A stretch of DNA of 64,000 nucleotides from NCBI GenBank assembly GCA_965198995.1, contig CBDAQG010000002.1:1860001-1924000 (forward strand). The letters run 5' to 3'. Of the stretch, positions 23,915 to 32,842 are shown piece by piece. A program made the translations under genes and the position numbers. How positions within the stretch are numbered: position 1 is the stretch's first letter; each line of letters begins with the position of its first letter. Source of the DNA: CAXMMR01 sp965198995 (GTDB lineage Bacteria > Pseudomonadota > Alphaproteobacteria > Acetobacterales > Acetobacteraceae). The notes below the pieces were generated by a model. The model was not told the DNA's origin. It saw only the letters and a list, made by a program, of their open reading frames with translations, and searched no databases.

Positions 23915-25869
23915 CAGCGGAACATCACGAAGACGCTGATCAGCACGACGAGGCCAATCAGCATGGTGAAGGCGTAGACGGCGATGGAGCCGGTCTGGAT
24001 GCGCACCACCTGCGCCGAGCCGTCAGCGGTCAAAGCCGCAAGGCCGTTCGGCACGCCGTCGATGATCTTCTCGTCACCGACATGCCAGAACTCGCGCGCC
24101 AGCCACATCGCCGGGCGAACGAACAGGTAGTCGTAGAGCTCGTCGAAATACCATTTGTGCATCAGGAACTGGTAGACCGGCTGGAAGCGCTGCGCGAGTT
24201 GCCCCGGCAGGCCGGGCGACAGCACGTAGAACCAATACGCCATTACCAGCCCGGCGATGCCGACCAGCGTCGGCAGCAGGCTGACGATCGCCGGGACATG
24301 CTCGGCATCCTCGAGCACCGTGTTGTCGGCGGCGGTGAAGATCGCGCCGCGCCAGAACGCAGCTTGGTCAACACCGATGAACAACCCGTGCAGCAGCCAG
24401 CCGGCGAACACCGCGCCGAGCGAGAGCAGCACCAGCGGCACCCACATCGTCCACGGGCTCTCATGCGCGTGCTCCAGCGCATGCGGGTCGGCCGGCTTGC
24501 CGTGGAAGGTCAGCAGCAGCAGGCGGCCGGAGTAGAACGCGGTGAGGAACGCCGCCGTGACCCCAAGCACCCAGGCATACTCGCCGACGCCGGTGCCGGC
24601 GGCGAACGCGCTCTCCAGGATGGCGTCCTTCGACCAGTAGCCGGCAAAAAACGGGATGCCGGCCAGCGCCAACGAGCCAAGCCACATGGCGACGTAGGTG
24701 ATCGGGATCTTCCGCCACAGGCCACCCATCTTGAACATGTCCTGCTCGTCGTGCATGGCGTGGATGACCGAGCCGGCGCACAGGAACAGCAGCGCCTTGA
24801 AGAAGGCGTGCGTAATGAGGTGGAACATCGAGGCCTGGAAGGCGCCAACGCCGGCGGCGAGGAACATGTAGCCGAGTTGCGAGCAGGTCGAGTAGGCGAT
24901 CACCCGCTTGATGTCCGGCTGCACGCAGCCGACGGTCGCGGCGAAAAAGCAGGTTGTGCCGCCGATAAACGTCACCATCGACAGCGCACCGGGCGCGAAC
25001 TCCAGCAGCGGCGACATGCGCGACATCAGGAACACGCCCGCCGTCACCATCGTCGCCGCATGGATTAGCGCTGAAACGGGTGTCGGTCCCTCCATCGCGT
25101 CCGGCAGCCAGGTGTGCAAAAAGATTTGCGCCGATTTGCCCATCGCGCCGACGAACAGCAGCACTCCGATCACCTCGAGCGCCCGCCACTCGCTGCCGAA
25201 CACCATGTAGCTGTCGTTCAGATGCGCCGGCACTGCAGCGAAGATGGTCGGAAAATCCACCGCGCCGAAGGTCGCGAACACCAGCGCGATGCCGATCGCG
25301 AACGACAAATCTCCGACCCGGTTGACCACCATCGCCTTGATCGCCGCCCGGCAGGCGCTCGGCCGGTCATACCAGTAGCCGATCAGCAGGTAGCTCGCGA
25401 GGCCCACCCCCTCCCAGCCGAAGAATAGCTGCACCAGGTTATTCGCCGTCACCAGCATCAGCATGGCAAAGGTGAACAGCGACAGGTATGAGAAGAAGCG
25501 CGGCACTGTCGCGTCGTGGCTCATGTAGCCGACGCTGTAGAGGTGGATCAGCGTTGCCACCGACGAAACCATCGCCACCATGGTCACCGACAACGTATCG
25601 TAGCGCAGCGCCCAGGCGAGGTCGAAACCGCCGACCTGCATCCAGGTCGCGATTGGCAGCACCGTGACCGGTGCGGCTCGCCACACCAGGTCAACCCAGC
25701 AGGTCACGCCGCAGCACGCCGCCAGCACCATCAGGCCGATGGTCGCGACCTGGCTCAGCCGGTCGCCAATCACCCGGCCGAGCAAACCCGCAATCAGCGA
25801 GCCGAGCAGCGGCGAGAACACCGCGATGGCGTAGAGCGGCAGCGGCGCGAGATGGAACAGCGGGTGCAT
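23914..25869 (-). CDS. nuoL: NADH-quinone oxidoreductase subunit L
   Basis: The most distal antiporter-like subunit of complex I, 651 residues, with the long lateral helix at its C-terminus. Motifs are FFGWEGVGLASYLLIGYWY (conserved Glu), KSAQIFLHTWLPDAMEGPTP and KRVIAYSTCSQLGYMFLAAG. About 16 hydrophobic segments are visible. It lies one base after nuoK and touches nuoM. Confidence 0.97.
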   Translation of the reverse strand: MHPLFHLAPLPLYAIAVFSPLLGSLIAGLLGRVIGDRLSQVATIGLMVLAACCGVTCWVDLVWRAAPVTVLPIATWMQVGGFDLAWALRYDTLSVTMVAMVSSVATLIHLYSVGYMSHDATVPRFFSYLSLFTFAMLMLVTANNLVQLFFGWEGVGLASYLLIGYWYDRPSACRAAIKAMVVNRVGDLSFAIGIALVFATFGAVDFPTIFAAVPAHLNDSYMVFGSEWRALEVIGVLLFVGAMGKSAQIFLHTWLPDAMEGPTPVSALIHAATMVTAGVFLMSRMSPLLEFAPGALSMVTFIGGTTCFFAATVGCVQPDIKRVIAYSTCSQLGYMFLAAGVGAFQASMFHLITHAFFKALLFLCAGSVIHAMHDEQDMFKMGGLWRKIPITYVAMWLGSLALAGIPFFAGYWSKDAILESAFAAGTGVGEYAWVLGVTAAFLTAFYSGRLLLLTFHGKPADPHALEHAHESPWTMWVPLVLLSLGAVFAGWLLHGLFIGVDQAAFWRGAIFTAADNTVLEDAEHVPAIVSLLPTLVGIAGLVMAYWFYVLSPGLPGQLAQRFQPVYQFLMHKWYFDELYDYLFVRPAMWLAREFWHVGDEKIIDGVPNGLAALTADGSAQVVRIQTGSIAVYAFTMLIGLVVLISVFVMFR

Positions 25870-25870
25870 C

Positions 25871-26194
25871 TCAGCCCTTCATCAGGTTCACGTCCTCGAC
25901 CTGGATCGAGCCGCGATTGCGGAAGTAGACGACGACAATCGCAAGCCCGATCGCCGCCTCGGCCGCCGCCACGGTGAGCACGAACAGGGCAAAGACCTGG
26001 CCCGCCATGTCGTTCAGTGCCGAGGAGAAGGCGACGAAGTTGAGGTTCACCGCCAGCAGGATCAGCTCAATCGACATCAAGATGACGATGACGTTCTTGC
26101 GATTCAGAAAGATGCCGAAGATGCCGAGCACCAACAGCATGCCGCTGACGACAAGGTAATGGCCCAGACCGATCGCCAGCGCGCCGCCCGGCAT
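25871..26194 (-). CDS. nuoK: NADH-quinone oxidoreductase subunit K
   Basis: Small three-helix complex I subunit of 107 residues. The conserved membrane Glu is in VILMSIELILLAVNLNFVAF (TM2), and a second Glu is in TVAAAEAAIGLAIVV (TM3). The start GLGHYLVVSGMLLVLGIFG is typical. It overlaps nuoJ by one base. Confidence 0.97.
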   Translation of the reverse strand: MPGGALAIGLGHYLVVSGMLLVLGIFGIFLNRKNVIVILMSIELILLAVNLNFVAFSSALNDMAGQVFALFVLTVAAAEAAIGLAIVVVYFRNRGSIQVEDVNLMKG

Positions 26195-26943
26195 CAGCCG
26201 TGCTCACCAGGGCCGGCGTGGTCCACACCGTGCACCGCCTCGTGGCTGTCGTCCGGATGGCCGTGATCGTGCCCGCCGTCGTCGGACTCATGCCCGTGCC
26301 CGACCAGCACTCGCGGCTTCGGACGCAGAATGGAGGTGACCCCCTCGCCAAGCGGCGCGTCGATCATCACCAGCGTGTCGGCCAGCGTCCGGCTTTGCTG
26401 GCGGGTGATGTTCTGCCGGCGCGCGACGTGGCGATCACGATGGGTCAGCACGATGGCGCCGATCATCGCCACCAGCAGGATCAGTCCGGCCATCTGGAAC
26501 AGCAGGATGTAGTCGGTGTAAACCAGCACGCCGAGCGCGCTCGTGTTGTTCAGCCCGCCCGGCGTTGCCGACATCCGCAGCGAGGCCGCGTTCGGCGCCA
26601 GCTTCCAACCCGTCAGCACTAGCACCAGCTCGACACCCAGCACCATCCCGACCGCCGCACCGACCGGCGCGTAGCGCTGGAAGCCCTCACGCAGCTCGCT
26701 GAAGTTCACGTCGAGCATCATCACGACGAACAGGAATAGCACCGCGACCGCGCCGACATAGACGATCACCAGGATCATCGCCAGGAACTCGGCGCCGGCG
26801 ATCAGGAACAGCGCCGCAGCGTTGAAAAACGCCAGGATCAGGAACAGCACCGAGTGCACCGGATTGCGCGCGCTCACCACCATCACCGCCGACGCCAGCA
26901 GGATGAAGGCGAAGGCGTAGAAGGCGATGGTGGTGGCGATCAT
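26194..26943 (-). CDS. nuoJ: NADH-quinone oxidoreductase subunit J with His-rich C-terminus
   Basis: Complex I membrane subunit with five helices; FAFILLASAVMVVSARNPVH and AMILVIVYVGAVAVLFLFVV (the TM3 pi-bulge region) are conserved. The protein has 249 residues, longer than usual. The last 36 or so residues after RVLV form a hydrophilic tail with nine histidines alternating with Asp, Gly and Glu, unlike the rest of the protein. The tail could bind metal or be a disordered linker; this is inference from composition only. Confidence 0.95.
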   Translation of the reverse strand: MIATTIAFYAFAFILLASAVMVVSARNPVHSVLFLILAFFNAAALFLIAGAEFLAMILVIVYVGAVAVLFLFVVMMLDVNFSELREGFQRYAPVGAAVGMVLGVELVLVLTGWKLAPNAASLRMSATPGGLNNTSALGVLVYTDYILLFQMAGLILLVAMIGAIVLTHRDRHVARRQNITRQQSRTLADTLVMIDAPLGEGVTSILRPKPRVLVGHGHESDDGGHDHGHPDDSHEAVHGVDHAGPGEHG

Positions 26944-26952
26944 CGGCGGGGC

Positions 26953-27441
26953 CTAGCGGTAAGGCGCATCAAGCTCGAGCCTTTTGGCAATTTCCGCCTC
27001 CCACCGATCGCCGTTATCGAGCAGCCGGTCCTTCTGATACATCAACTCCTCGCGTGTCTCGGTCGAGAACTCGAAGTTCGGCCCCTCCACGATCGCGTCC
27101 ACCGGGCAGCTCTCCTCGCACAGGCCACAGTAAATGCACTTGGTCATGTCGATATCGTAGCGGGTCGTCCGCCGCGATCCATCCTCGCGCGGTTCCGCCT
27201 CAATCGTGATCGCTTGGGCCGGACACACCGCCTCGCAGAGCTTGCAGGCGATGCAGCGCTCCTCGCCGTTCGGGTAGCGCCGCAGCGCATGCTCGCCTTT
27301 GAAGCGCGGCGAGATCGGGCCCTTCTCGTAGGGGTAGTTGATCGTCGCCTTGGGCTTGAAGAAGTAGCGCATGGTCAACGCCATGCCGGAGACGATCTCG
27401 CCGAGCAGCAGCCGACCGGCACCATGGTCCAGGAACGCCAT
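26953..27441 (-). CDS. nuoI: NADH-quinone oxidoreductase subunit I
   Basis: Ferredoxin-like peripheral-arm subunit of 162 residues carrying two [4Fe-4S] clusters: CIACKLCEAVCPAQAI and CIYCGLCEESCPVDAIVEGP. The N-terminus (LTMRYFFKPKATINYPYEKG) and the GEHALRRYPNGEERC linker are typical. It is 9 bp from nuoJ. A family A element separates it from nuoH. Confidence 0.97.
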   Translation of the reverse strand: MAFLDHGAGRLLLGEIVSGMALTMRYFFKPKATINYPYEKGPISPRFKGEHALRRYPNGEERCIACKLCEAVCPAQAITIEAEPREDGSRRTTRYDIDMTKCIYCGLCEESCPVDAIVEGPNFEFSTETREELMYQKDRLLDNGDRWEAEIAKRLELDAPYR

Positions 27442-27470
27442 TGGGGTAGTCTCCTACGCGAGGAAGGGAA

Positions 27471-27590
27471 GGAAGGCCAGAGGCTCTGCCTCTGGACTCC
27501 GCTGGAGCCGGCGGCCCCAGACCCCTTCACTAAACAGGTTCCAAGGGCCGCCGGCCCTTGGTGGGTCCAGGGCAAAGCCCTGGCTTTTCT
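27471..27590. repeat. Family A element, copy 6
   Basis: GGAAGGCCAGAGGCTCTGCC (stem CCAGAGGC/GCCTCTGG), then a degraded CTGGAGCCGGCGGCCCCAG. The alternative middle is CCAAGGGCCGCCGGCCCTTGG, and the element closes with GGGTCCAGGGCAAAGCCCTGG. It lies between nuoH and nuoI inside the operon; the nuoH stop follows directly. Confidence 0.8.
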
Positions 27591-28604
27591 TCATACAGCC
27601 GGATGCGGCAGAAGCCCCGTCGCCATCAGGAAGCCCGCCGTCAATATCAGCCAAGCCAATGACAGCGGCAGAAAGACCTTCCAGCCCAGCCGCATCAGCT
27701 GATCATAACGGTATCTGGGAAAGGTAGCCCGTGCCCAAAAGAACACGAACATCAGCGCCCATACTTTAGCGCCGAACCAGACGAAGCCCGGGATGAAGCC
27801 CAGTCCAGGCAGCGCATGCCAGCCGCCCAGGAACAGGATTGTCGTCATCCCGCACATCAGGAACATGTTGGCGTATTCGCCGAGGAAGAACAGCGCAAAC
27901 GCCATTGCGCTGTACTCGACGAAGAACCCGGCGACGATCTCGCTCTCGCCCTCGGCCAGGTCGAACGGCGCCCGGTTGGTCTCCGCCAGCGCCGAGATCA
28001 GGAACACGACGAACATCGGGAACAGCGGCACGCAGAACCAGATGTGGCTTTGCGCCTTGACGATGTCGTTCAGGTTCAGGCTGCCAACGCAAAGCAGCAC
28101 GCAGACGATGACGAAGCCGATCGAGACCTCGTAGCTGACCATTTGCGCCGCCGAGCGCATGGCGCCCAGGAACGGGTACTTCGAGTTGCTCGCCCAACCG
28201 GCGATGATGATGCCGTAGACGCCAAGCGAGCTGATCGCGAACAAATAGAGCACGCCGACATTGATGTTGGCGATCGCCCAGCCGTCGTCGATCGGGATGA
28301 CGGCCCACGCGATCATCGCCAGCACGAAGGTCAGCATCGGCGCGAACAGGAAAAGCACCCGGTTCGCGCCGGTCGGGATGATTGTCTCCTTCATCAGCAT
28401 CTTCAGCGCGTCGGCGAACGCCTGCAGCAGTCCGAAGGGGCCGACCCGGTTCGGCCCGATCCGCAACTGCATCGCCGCCAGCACCTTGCGCTCGGCATAG
28501 GTCGCGTAGGCGACGCTGATCATCAGCGGCACCAGCAGCGCCAGCGTCTCGGCCACGGTCACGATGACCTGGCCGAGCACCGTGTCGAAGAAGAAATGCT
28601 CCAT
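27591..28604 (-). CDS. nuoH: NADH-quinone oxidoreductase subunit H
   Basis: Eight-helix complex I subunit forming part of the quinone chamber, 337 residues. It has AMQLRIGPNRVGPFGLLQAF, SLGVYGIIIAGWASNSKYPF and ETNRAPFDLAEGESEIVAGF, the conserved acidic loop near the quinone site. It sits one base after nuoG. Confidence 0.98.
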   Translation of the reverse strand: MEHFFFDTVLGQVIVTVAETLALLVPLMISVAYATYAERKVLAAMQLRIGPNRVGPFGLLQAFADALKMLMKETIIPTGANRVLFLFAPMLTFVLAMIAWAVIPIDDGWAIANINVGVLYLFAISSLGVYGIIIAGWASNSKYPFLGAMRSAAQMVSYEVSIGFVIVCVLLCVGSLNLNDIVKAQSHIWFCVPLFPMFVVFLISALAETNRAPFDLAEGESEIVAGFFVEYSAMAFALFFLGEYANMFLMCGMTTILFLGGWHALPGLGFIPGFVWFGAKVWALMFVFFWARATFPRYRYDQLMRLGWKVFLPLSLAWLILTAGFLMATGLLPHPAV

Positions 28605-28605
28605 G

Positions 28606-30651
28606 CTACTCCGCGGCCTGCTGCAGCAGGGGCTTGGCGACGTAGAGCGACGAGCACTGCGCCATCACCTTGCTCGCCCGACTGATCGGGTTGGTCTGGT
28701 AGTAGTCCGCGATGGCCGGCTGGAACGGCGCATGGCTGACGGCCGCCGCGTCGCCCGCCGGCGCCCCGCCCGGCTCGGCGCCGAAGCGCGGCAGTCCAAC
28801 GCGCTCGAACACCGGGTTCACCGCCGCCAGGCGACGGCGCACGCCGTCGAGGTCGTCATAGGGGAGCGTGCGGCCGATCACCTCGCTGAACGCCCGCACG
28901 ATCCGCCAATCCTCACGCGCCTCGCCCGGCGCGAACCCCGAACGGTAGCCGTGCTGCACCCGACCCTCGGTGTTGACATAGGTTCCAGGCTTCTCGGTAT
29001 ACGCTGCCCCGGGCAGGATCACGTCCGCACGCGCCGCCCCGTGGTCGCCATGATGCCCCTGGTAGACGACGAAGGTGCCGGCCCCGATCGCCGCCATGTC
29101 GAGCTCGTCCGCGCCGAGCAGCCAGAGCAGGTCTACCCCGCCGCCTAGCATCGCCGTCGTGCCGAACCCGCCTTCGCCTGGCACAAAGCCGAGGTCGAGC
29201 GCGCCGACCGCGCTTGCCGCCGTGTGCAGCATGTTGAAGCCATGCCACTCCGGACTCAGCGCGCCCACCCGCTCGGCCAGCGCCCAGGCCGCCGCCAACA
29301 CCGCCGCCCCGTCCGCTCGCCGCAGCGCCCCCTGCCCGACGATGATCATTGGCCGCTTGGCCCGGCCGAGCACACCATCCGCTGTGCCGGCACGCGCAAT
29401 CGCGCTCGGGTCCTCGCCCAGCCACTCAACGGCGTAGGTCAGGTCGGTAGGCACGCCGATGGCGGCGATCGGCACGCCGGCGAGGAAGGACTTCCTGATC
29501 CGGGCGTTCAGCACCGGCGCCTCATGGCGCGGGTTGCTGCCGATCAGCAGGATCGCGTCGGCCTCCTCGATCCCGGCCACCGACGAGTTGAACAAGTAGT
29601 GGTCACGCCGGGCGAACGAGACCGCCTCGGCGCGCTGGCGGAAATCGAGGTTGCGTGAGCCCAGCGTCGCGAACAGGTCGCGCAGCGCCACCATGCTCTC
29701 GGCGTCCGCCAACTCGCCGGCGATGGCGCCGATGCGCTCGCCAGGCAGACCCTGCAGCCGCTGCTGGATGGCGGTGAACGCCTCCGGCCAACTCGCCGGC
29801 TTCAGCTTGCCATCCCGCCGCACCCATGGCCGATCCAGCCGCCGGTGCTTCAGCCCGTCGAACGAGAAGCGCGACTTGTCACCCAGCCAGCACTCGTTCA
29901 CCGCGTCATTGTCGCGTGGCAGAATGCGCAGCACCTCGGGGCCGCGCGCATCCACCCGGATCGCCGCCCCCAGCGCGTCCAGCACGTCCACGCTGTCGGT
30001 CTTGACCAGCTCCCAGGGCCGGGCGGTGAACGCATACGGCTTGGAGGTCAGCGCGCCAACCGGGCAGATGTCGATCAGGTTGCCCGACAGCTCGGTCGTC
30101 AGCGCCTTCTCAATGTAGGTGCCGATCTCCATGTTCTCGCCGCGCGAGGTCGAGCCGAGCTCGTCCGTGCCGGCAATCTCGGTCGCGAAACGAACGCAGC
30201 GCGTGCACTGGATGCAGCGCGTCATGATCGTCTTTACCAGCGGCCCGAAATACTTGTCCTTAATCGCCTTCTTGCTCTCGGCATAGCGCGAGTGGTCCAT
30301 GCCGTACGAATACGCCTGGTCCTGCAGATCGCACTCACCGCCCTGGTCGCAGATTGGACAGTCCAGCGGGTGGTTGATGAGCAGAAATTCCATCACCCCA
30401 CGCCGGGCCTGCCGCACCATCGCCGTATCGGTGCGAACCACCATGCCCTCGGCCACCGGATAGGCGCAGGAGGCGATCGGCTTGGGCGATTTCTCCACCT
30501 CGACCAGGCACATCCGGCAATTGCCCGGGATCGACAGCTTCTCGTGAAAACAGAAATGCGGGATCTCGATACCCGCCTGCATGCAGGCCTGGATTACCGT
30601 GGAGCCGGCCGCAACCTCGTGCGTCTGGCCGTCAATCGTTAGCTTGGTCAT
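28606..30651 (-). CDS. nuoG: NADH-quinone oxidoreductase subunit G
   Basis: The large iron-sulfur subunit of complex I, 681 residues. The N-terminal cluster ligands are visible: a [2Fe-2S] set in HFCFHEKLSIPGNCRMCLVE, the His/Cys cluster in HPLDCPICDQGGECDLQD, and a [4Fe-4S] set in CIQCTRCVRFATEI and LIDICPVGALTSKPY. A molybdopterin-oxidoreductase-like domain follows (RILPRDNDAVNECWLGDKSR, ILLIGSNPRHEAPVLNARI), catalytically silent in this family. Confidence 0.97.
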   Translation of the reverse strand: MTKLTIDGQTHEVAAGSTVIQACMQAGIEIPHFCFHEKLSIPGNCRMCLVEVEKSPKPIASCAYPVAEGMVVRTDTAMVRQARRGVMEFLLINHPLDCPICDQGGECDLQDQAYSYGMDHSRYAESKKAIKDKYFGPLVKTIMTRCIQCTRCVRFATEIAGTDELGSTSRGENMEIGTYIEKALTTELSGNLIDICPVGALTSKPYAFTARPWELVKTDSVDVLDALGAAIRVDARGPEVLRILPRDNDAVNECWLGDKSRFSFDGLKHRRLDRPWVRRDGKLKPASWPEAFTAIQQRLQGLPGERIGAIAGELADAESMVALRDLFATLGSRNLDFRQRAEAVSFARRDHYLFNSSVAGIEEADAILLIGSNPRHEAPVLNARIRKSFLAGVPIAAIGVPTDLTYAVEWLGEDPSAIARAGTADGVLGRAKRPMIIVGQGALRRADGAAVLAAAWALAERVGALSPEWHGFNMLHTAASAVGALDLGFVPGEGGFGTTAMLGGGVDLLWLLGADELDMAAIGAGTFVVYQGHHGDHGAARADVILPGAAYTEKPGTYVNTEGRVQHGYRSGFAPGEAREDWRIVRAFSEVIGRTLPYDDLDGVRRRLAAVNPVFERVGLPRFGAEPGGAPAGDAAAVSHAPFQPAIADYYQTNPISRASKVMAQCSSLYVAKPLLQQAAE

Positions 30652-30665
30652 CTAATCCTCAGGGC

Positions 30666-30748
30666 AGGAAGGCCAGGGCTTTGCCCCAGACCCACCGTCA
30701 CGCATATGCGTGCTTGCGCACGACGGCCGGCGGCCTTTGGAAACCGAC
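30666..30748. repeat. Family A element, copy 7 (degenerate)
   Basis: GGAAGGCCAGGGCTTTGCCC at the left, then ACCCACCGTCACGCATATGC, and GGCCGGCGGCCTTTGGAAAC at the right. The closing arm is missing. It fills the nuoG-nuoF gap. Confidence 0.6.
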
Positions 30749-32071
30749 TCATTCAGCGGCAAGCGGCAAATTGCCGGGGGTGATGGCGATGGGGCGTAGG
30801 CCGCCGGCCTTGTAGGCGGCGATCTTTGCCTCGAGCTCCGGGCGGAAGTTACGGATCAAGCCCTGGATCGGCCACGCCGCGGCGTCGCCCAGCGCACAGA
30901 TGGTGTGCCCCTCGATCTGCCGGCTCACCTGGTCAAGCATGTCGATCTCCTCGACCTCGGCCCGACCCTCCACCATCCGGTTGATCACCCGCATCATCCA
31001 CCCCGTGCCCTCCCGGCATGGCGTGCACTGCCCACAGCTCTCGTGCTTGTAGAAATGCGCCAGGATCGCAATCGCCTTGACGATGTCAGTCGACTTGTCC
31101 ATGACGATGACGCCCGCCGTGCCGAGGCCGCTCTTCACGTCGCGCAGGCTGTCAAAATCCATCAGCACGGTGTCGCAGACCTCTTTCGGCAGCACAGGCA
31201 CCGAGGAGCCGCCCGGAATTACGCCCAGCAGGTTGTCCCACCCGCCCCGCACGCCGCCGGCATAGGTGTCGATCAGCTCGCGTAACGGAATGCCGAGCTC
31301 CTCCTCCACGTTGCAGGGCTTGTTCACATGCCCCGAAATGCAGAAGATTTTTGTCCCAGAGTTCTTCGGCCGCCCGAGCGCCGAAAACCAGGCCGGCCCG
31401 CGGCGCAGAATGCAGGGCGCTGCGGCAATCGTTTCGACGTTGTTGACCGTCGTCGGGCAACCATACAGCCCGACCGCTGCCGGAAATGGCGGCTTCAGCC
31501 GCGGCAGACCCTTCTTGCCCTCGAGGCTCTCCAGCATCGCGGTCTCTTCGCCGCAGATATAGGCGCCGGCGCCGCGATGCAGGTAGACGTCGCAATCCCA
31601 ACCGGACCCGCAGGCGTCAGTGCCAAGCAGCCCCTCAGCATAAGCCTGCTCGATCGCCGCCTGCAGGTTGCGCGCCTCGTTGTAGTACTCGCCGCGAATA
31701 TAGATGTAGGCCGCATGCGCGCCCATCGCGAAGCAGGCGATCAGGCAGCCCTCGAGCAGCTTGTGCGGGTCGTGACGCATGATGTCACGGTCCTTGCACG
31801 TCCCCGGCTCGCTCTCGTCGGCATTCACCACGAGGTAGTGCGGCCGCCCGTCCGAGGTCTTCGGCATGAACGACCATTTCATTCCGGTCGGAAAACCTGC
31901 CCCACCCCGCCCGCGCAACCCGGACGCCTTCATCTGCTCGATGATCGTCTCGCGCCCGCGCGCCAGGATTTCCGCCGTGCCGTCCCAGTCGCCACGCTCG
32001 CGCGCGCCCTTGAGCGTCCAGTCGGCCTGGCCGTAGAGGTTGGTAAAAATCCGGTCCTTGTCGGCAAGCAT
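30749..32071 (-). CDS. nuoF: NADH-quinone oxidoreductase subunit F
   Basis: NADH- and FMN-binding subunit, 440 residues, the electron entry point of complex I. It has GLRGRGGAGFPTGMKWSFMP, VVNADESEPGTCKDRDIM, EYYNEARNLQAAIEQAY and the [4Fe-4S] site ESCGQCTPCREGTGWMMRVI. It is three bases after nuoE. Confidence 0.98.
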   Translation of the reverse strand: MLADKDRIFTNLYGQADWTLKGARERGDWDGTAEILARGRETIIEQMKASGLRGRGGAGFPTGMKWSFMPKTSDGRPHYLVVNADESEPGTCKDRDIMRHDPHKLLEGCLIACFAMGAHAAYIYIRGEYYNEARNLQAAIEQAYAEGLLGTDACGSGWDCDVYLHRGAGAYICGEETAMLESLEGKKGLPRLKPPFPAAVGLYGCPTTVNNVETIAAAPCILRRGPAWFSALGRPKNSGTKIFCISGHVNKPCNVEEELGIPLRELIDTYAGGVRGGWDNLLGVIPGGSSVPVLPKEVCDTVLMDFDSLRDVKSGLGTAGVIVMDKSTDIVKAIAILAHFYKHESCGQCTPCREGTGWMMRVINRMVEGRAEVEEIDMLDQVSRQIEGHTICALGDAAAWPIQGLIRNFRPELEAKIAAYKAGGLRPIAITPGNLPLAAE

Positions 32072-32074
32072 CGG

Positions 32075-32842
32075 CTATTCTCCAGCACCAGGGCCAGACA
32101 TCTCGGTGCGCGTCGCAGCGTCAGCCTGCGTCACCCGTGGGTCGGTCAGCAACGTGATCCGGCCGCCTGCCGGCGCCGAAGTCTGCCGTCCGCTCATCGA
32201 TCCAGGCTGCGGCAAACCCTCGCCGCGCTTGGCCGCCTCCAGCATCCGCTCCGTCGTCGGCCCGTCCAAATCCTCGTAGTAATCATCGTTGATCTGCAGC
32301 ATCGGCGCGTTCACGCAGGCGCCGAGACACTCCACCTGCGTCATGGTGAACAACCCGTCCATGCTGGTCTCGCGCCAGTGACGAATGCCCGACACTTTCC
32401 GGCAAGCCGCCACGATCTCGTCCGAGCCACGCAGCCAGCATGGCGTCGTCGTGCAGACCTGAATATGGTATCGCCCGACCGGCGTCGTCGGAAACATGCT
32501 GTAGAACGTCGCATTTTCGTAGACGCGGATCGGCGCCATGCTCAGCCGCTTGGCCACCGCGTCCATCGCCACCCGCGGCACCCAGGCGCTGCCCGTCTCG
32601 CGCCCCATCTGCCGCGCCGCCAGGTAAAGGCACTCGATCACCGCGCTGGCCTGCCGACCCGGCGGATATTTGGCGACCGCGGTCGCCACCGCACGCTCGC
32701 TCTCCTCGTCGAAGGCGAAGCTCTCCGGCTCGCCATGGTCACGCGCGTAGCCCTCGCCGCTCGATCCGTCACCGACGTTCTCGGCCTGCATGTGGCCATG
32801 CGCGCCCATGCCGTGCGAGGCGGAGTCGGCCGCCCCGCTCAT
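32075..32842 (-). CDS. nuoE: NADH-quinone oxidoreductase subunit E with extended termini
   Basis: Thioredoxin-fold subunit with the [2Fe-2S] cluster N1a. Its four Cys ligands are in QVCTTTPCWLRGSDEI and QVECLGACVNAPMLQINDDY. It has 255 residues with a polar N-terminal leader rich in His, Gly and Ser and a long C-terminal tail after LEAAKRGEGLPQPG, both beyond the conserved core. ATG 32842 overlaps the nuoD stop by 4 bp; the frame extends upstream inside nuoD and is unlikely to be used. Confidence 0.95.
   Translation of the reverse strand: MSGAADSASHGMGAHGHMQAENVGDGSSGEGYARDHGEPESFAFDEESERAVATAVAKYPPGRQASAVIECLYLAARQMGRETGSAWVPRVAMDAVAKRLSMAPIRVYENATFYSMFPTTPVGRYHIQVCTTTPCWLRGSDEIVAACRKVSGIRHWRETSMDGLFTMTQVECLGACVNAPMLQINDDYYEDLDGPTTERMLEAAKRGEGLPQPGSMSGRQTSAPAGGRITLLTDPRVTQADAATRTEMSGPGAGE

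Noticed and set aside
22367..23977. A 536-codon plus-strand frame opposite nuoM
   Set aside because: It is low-complexity His/Gln/Arg-rich translation and the exact antisense of a conserved nuo gene.
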